A stretch of 14,865 nt of DNA, taken from contig CAVDWX010000100.1 in assembly GCA_963612735.1 (NCBI GenBank), positions 1 to 14,865 of the forward strand. The letters run 5' to 3'. The notes beneath the pieces are model-generated. The model saw nothing but the letters and a program-made list of their open reading frames with translations, did not search any database and was not told where the DNA came from. Positions 13,275 to 14,865 of this stretch are shown piece after piece. Positions within the stretch are counted from its first letter, which is position 1, and every line of letters begins with the position of its first letter. Made by a program: the position numbers and the translations under genes. This stretch comes from CAVDWX01 sp963612735 (lineage in GTDB: Bacteria; Bacillota_I; Bacilli_A; RFN20; CAG-826).

Positions 13275-14837
13275 CAAGGAAAAACGTGGCTTATTGCACT
13301 TTTTTGTGTTATACGTTGTATTTTGTATCCAGGCAGTAAAATTATTGTAGCTGCGGGTGTTAAATCACAAGCTGCTGAAGTAATATCGAAGATAAAAGAT
13401 GATTTTTTAAAGAATAATGAATGGGGTTCGTCTAATCTTAGAAATGAAATTGAAGACATAAGAGTTAGTATGAATGATTCGTCATGTTCCTTTAAAAATG
13501 GTTCTTGGATTAAGATTGTAACATCAAATGATAACGCACGTAGTAAGCGTGCTAATGTTATTGTTTGTGATGAATATAGAATGATTGATAAGAAGATTAT
13601 TGATACCGTATTAAGGCGTTTCTTGACCGCTCCAAGATTGCCAGGCTATTTATCAAAGCCTGAGTATCAACACCTAAAAGAGCGAAATAAAGAGATTTAT
13701 GCGTCTTCAGCTTGGTATGCTTCTCATTGGTCATTTGATAAAGTTAAGACATATTTTACTAATATGCTTAAAGGTAAGAGCTATTTTGTGTGTGGACTTC
13801 CCTACCAAATAGCGATACAAGAAGGCTTACTTGATAAAGAACAGGTTATGGATGAAATGAGTGAAGATGACTTTGATCCAATTGGGTTTTCAATGGAAAT
13901 GGGTTGTTTATTCTTTGGTGATACTGATGGTAGTTTCTTTAGTTATAACGAATTAGAAAAAGTTCGTAAGAATTCTGATTCGTTCTATCCTTTGGAATAC
14001 TATCATAGAAATGATGTTCAGTTACCAAAATTAAAAGCAGGAGAAGAAAGAATTCTTTCGGTGGACGTTGCCTTGATGTCCTCTAAAAAGAATGCGAATG
14101 ATGCTTCTTCTCTTATTATTAACTCAGCGATTCCATTATCTGAGCAAAATTATCAAAGTAACATTGTTTATTTACAAAATGAAGAAGGTTTAACAACTGA
14201 TGAATTGGGCTTGGTTGTTATGAGAACCTTTTATAAATATAACTGTACTCAACTAGTAATCGATAGTAACGGGATTGGTCTAGGATTATTTGACTTTGTT
14301 ATTAAAGACCAATACGATCCAACTACTGGCGAGACATATAAAGCATTTACTTGTTGTAATAATGATGAAATGGCGAGTAGATGTAAGGCTACAAATCCCA
14401 ATAAATGTTTGTGGTCTGTTAAAGCAAATGCTCAATTCAATAACGAAATATGTATTTTATTGAGAAATGGCATACAAAACCAAAAGATTAATTTGCTTCT
14501 GCATGAGATAGAAGCAGAAGAATTATTTAAAACTAAAACTAAAGGATATAATAAACTTTCTACAAGAGACAAAGCATTAATGAAGTCTTCTTATGTACAG
14601 ACATCTTATCTTATTAATGAGTTGGTTAATTTGGATTATGAAGTGAAAAATGGGGTCATTAAAGTAACTGAGAAATCAGGTATGCGAAAGGATAGATACT
14701 CTTCCCTTGCGTATAATTATTGGACTCTCCAACAAATAATTCGTAATAAGAGACCTAAAAAAAGACAAGATGATTTAGCTTCATTGCTAACTAAACAAAC
14801 GCATTCTTCTAGTAGAAAATTTAGAATGTTTGATTAA
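13275..14837 (+). CDS. terL: large terminase subunit, exon 2 (TerL residues 70-589)
   Basis: Encodes 520 residues, starting QGKTWLIAL, the second half of Walker A. Walker B is VIVCDE (D168, E169 in spliced numbering), with an RSKRAN stretch before it. The RNase H-like nuclease domain has its three acidic residues: D333 in LSVDVALMS, D399 in LVIDSNGIG and D542 in MRKDRYSS. The spliced protein is 589 residues, a normal length, so nothing is missing. An ATG in frame at 13185 inside the intron could give an unspliced product, but it would lack the start of the P-loop and has no ribosome binding site fit. The next gene follows within 16 nt. Confidence 0.95.
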   Translation, partial: QGKTWLIALFCVIRCILYPGSKIIVAAGVKSQAAEVISKIKDDFLKNNEWGSSNLRNEIEDIRVSMNDSSCSFKNGSWIKIVTSNDNARSKRANVIVCDEYRMIDKKIIDTVLRRFLTAPRLPGYLSKPEYQHLKERNKEIYASSAWYASHWSFDKVKTYFTNMLKGKSYFVCGLPYQIAIQEGLLDKEQVMDEMSEDDFDPIGFSMEMGCLFFGDTDGSFFSYNELEKVRKNSDSFYPLEYYHRNDVQLPKLKAGEERILSVDVALMSSKKNANDASSLIINSAIPLSEQNYQSNIVYLQNEEGLTTDELGLVVMRTFYKYNCTQLVIDSNGIGLGLFDFVIKDQYDPTTGETYKAFTCCNNDEMASRCKATNPNKCLWSVKANAQFNNEICILLRNGIQNQKINLLLHEIEAEELFKTKTKGYNKLSTRDKALMKSSYVQTSYLINELVNLDYEVKNGVIKVTEKSGMRKDRYSSLAYNYWTLQQIIRNKRPKKRQDDLASLLTKQTHSSSRKFRMFD

Positions 14838-14840
14838 TGA

Positions 14841-14865
14841 AAGGAGGAGCTGATGGCAAAAAGAC
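14841..14865 (+). CDS. start of the next gene, cut by the window edge
   Basis: AAGGAGGAG (14841-14849) is a near-perfect ribosome binding site before ATG at 14853, reading Met-Ala-Lys-Arg. The gene after the large terminase is most often the portal protein, but only four codons are visible, so identity is a guess from order alone. Confidence 0.6.

Noticed and set aside
14712..14720. GTATAATTA inside the terminase as another ACTNSGTATAAT box
   Set aside because: The upstream ACTNS part is missing and it lies in conserved coding sequence.

Overview
The window looks like part of a large, AT-rich bacteriophage or phage-plasmid of a Bacillota (Firmicutes) host. Evidence for this is the low GC content, strong AGGAGG-type ribosome binding sites, an IS200-like insertion, and a packaging block (terminase small-like, then terminase large, then the start of a further gene). 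Apart from one lipoprotein gene, all genes read on the + strand.

Layout. (1) 1-1883: an AT-rich region with two near-perfect GC-rich hairpins and iteron-like repeats. It is followed by two tandem paralogous winged-helix-like proteins that resemble replication initiators, closed by a strong terminator. I read this as a candidate replication module. (2) ~1890-2585: an IS200-type insertion sequence with one Y1 (HUH) transposase. (3) 2614-3534, minus strand: a lipoprotein with an FxLYD-like C-terminus. (4) 3600-6747: a ~500-nt non-coding stretch with repeated promoter-like boxes (ACTNSGTATAAT) and a densely structured leader, then a YonO-like single-polypeptide RNA polymerase with a DxDxD catalytic motif. 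(5) 6760-7134: a fourth promoter-like box and an HU-type DNA-binding protein. (6) 7180-10033: two tandem small structured RNAs whose closing stems differ while their inner motif is identical, directly upstream of a Ro60/TROVE-like (DUF2828) HEAT plus vWA protein, which is translationally coupled to a cysteine desulfurase. (7) 10033-10168: a divergent CAU-anticodon tRNA between two terminators. (8) 10197-14865: a calcineurin-like phosphoesterase, a small acidic protein, a zinc-finger small-terminase candidate, and a large terminase whose Walker A motif is split by a 361-nt group I intron.

How the parts may work together. The phage-type RNA polymerase, its putative promoter boxes, HU, the Ro-like protein with Y-RNA-like partners, the cysteine desulfurase and the tRNA-like gene together suggest a module for transcription and RNA metabolism. 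It sits just before the packaging genes. The strongest novelty candidates are the tandem covarying RNAs beside the Ro-like gene, the polymerase with its structured leader and shared promoter box, and the intron inside the terminase P-loop. Structural pairings were found by eye and no database search was possible.
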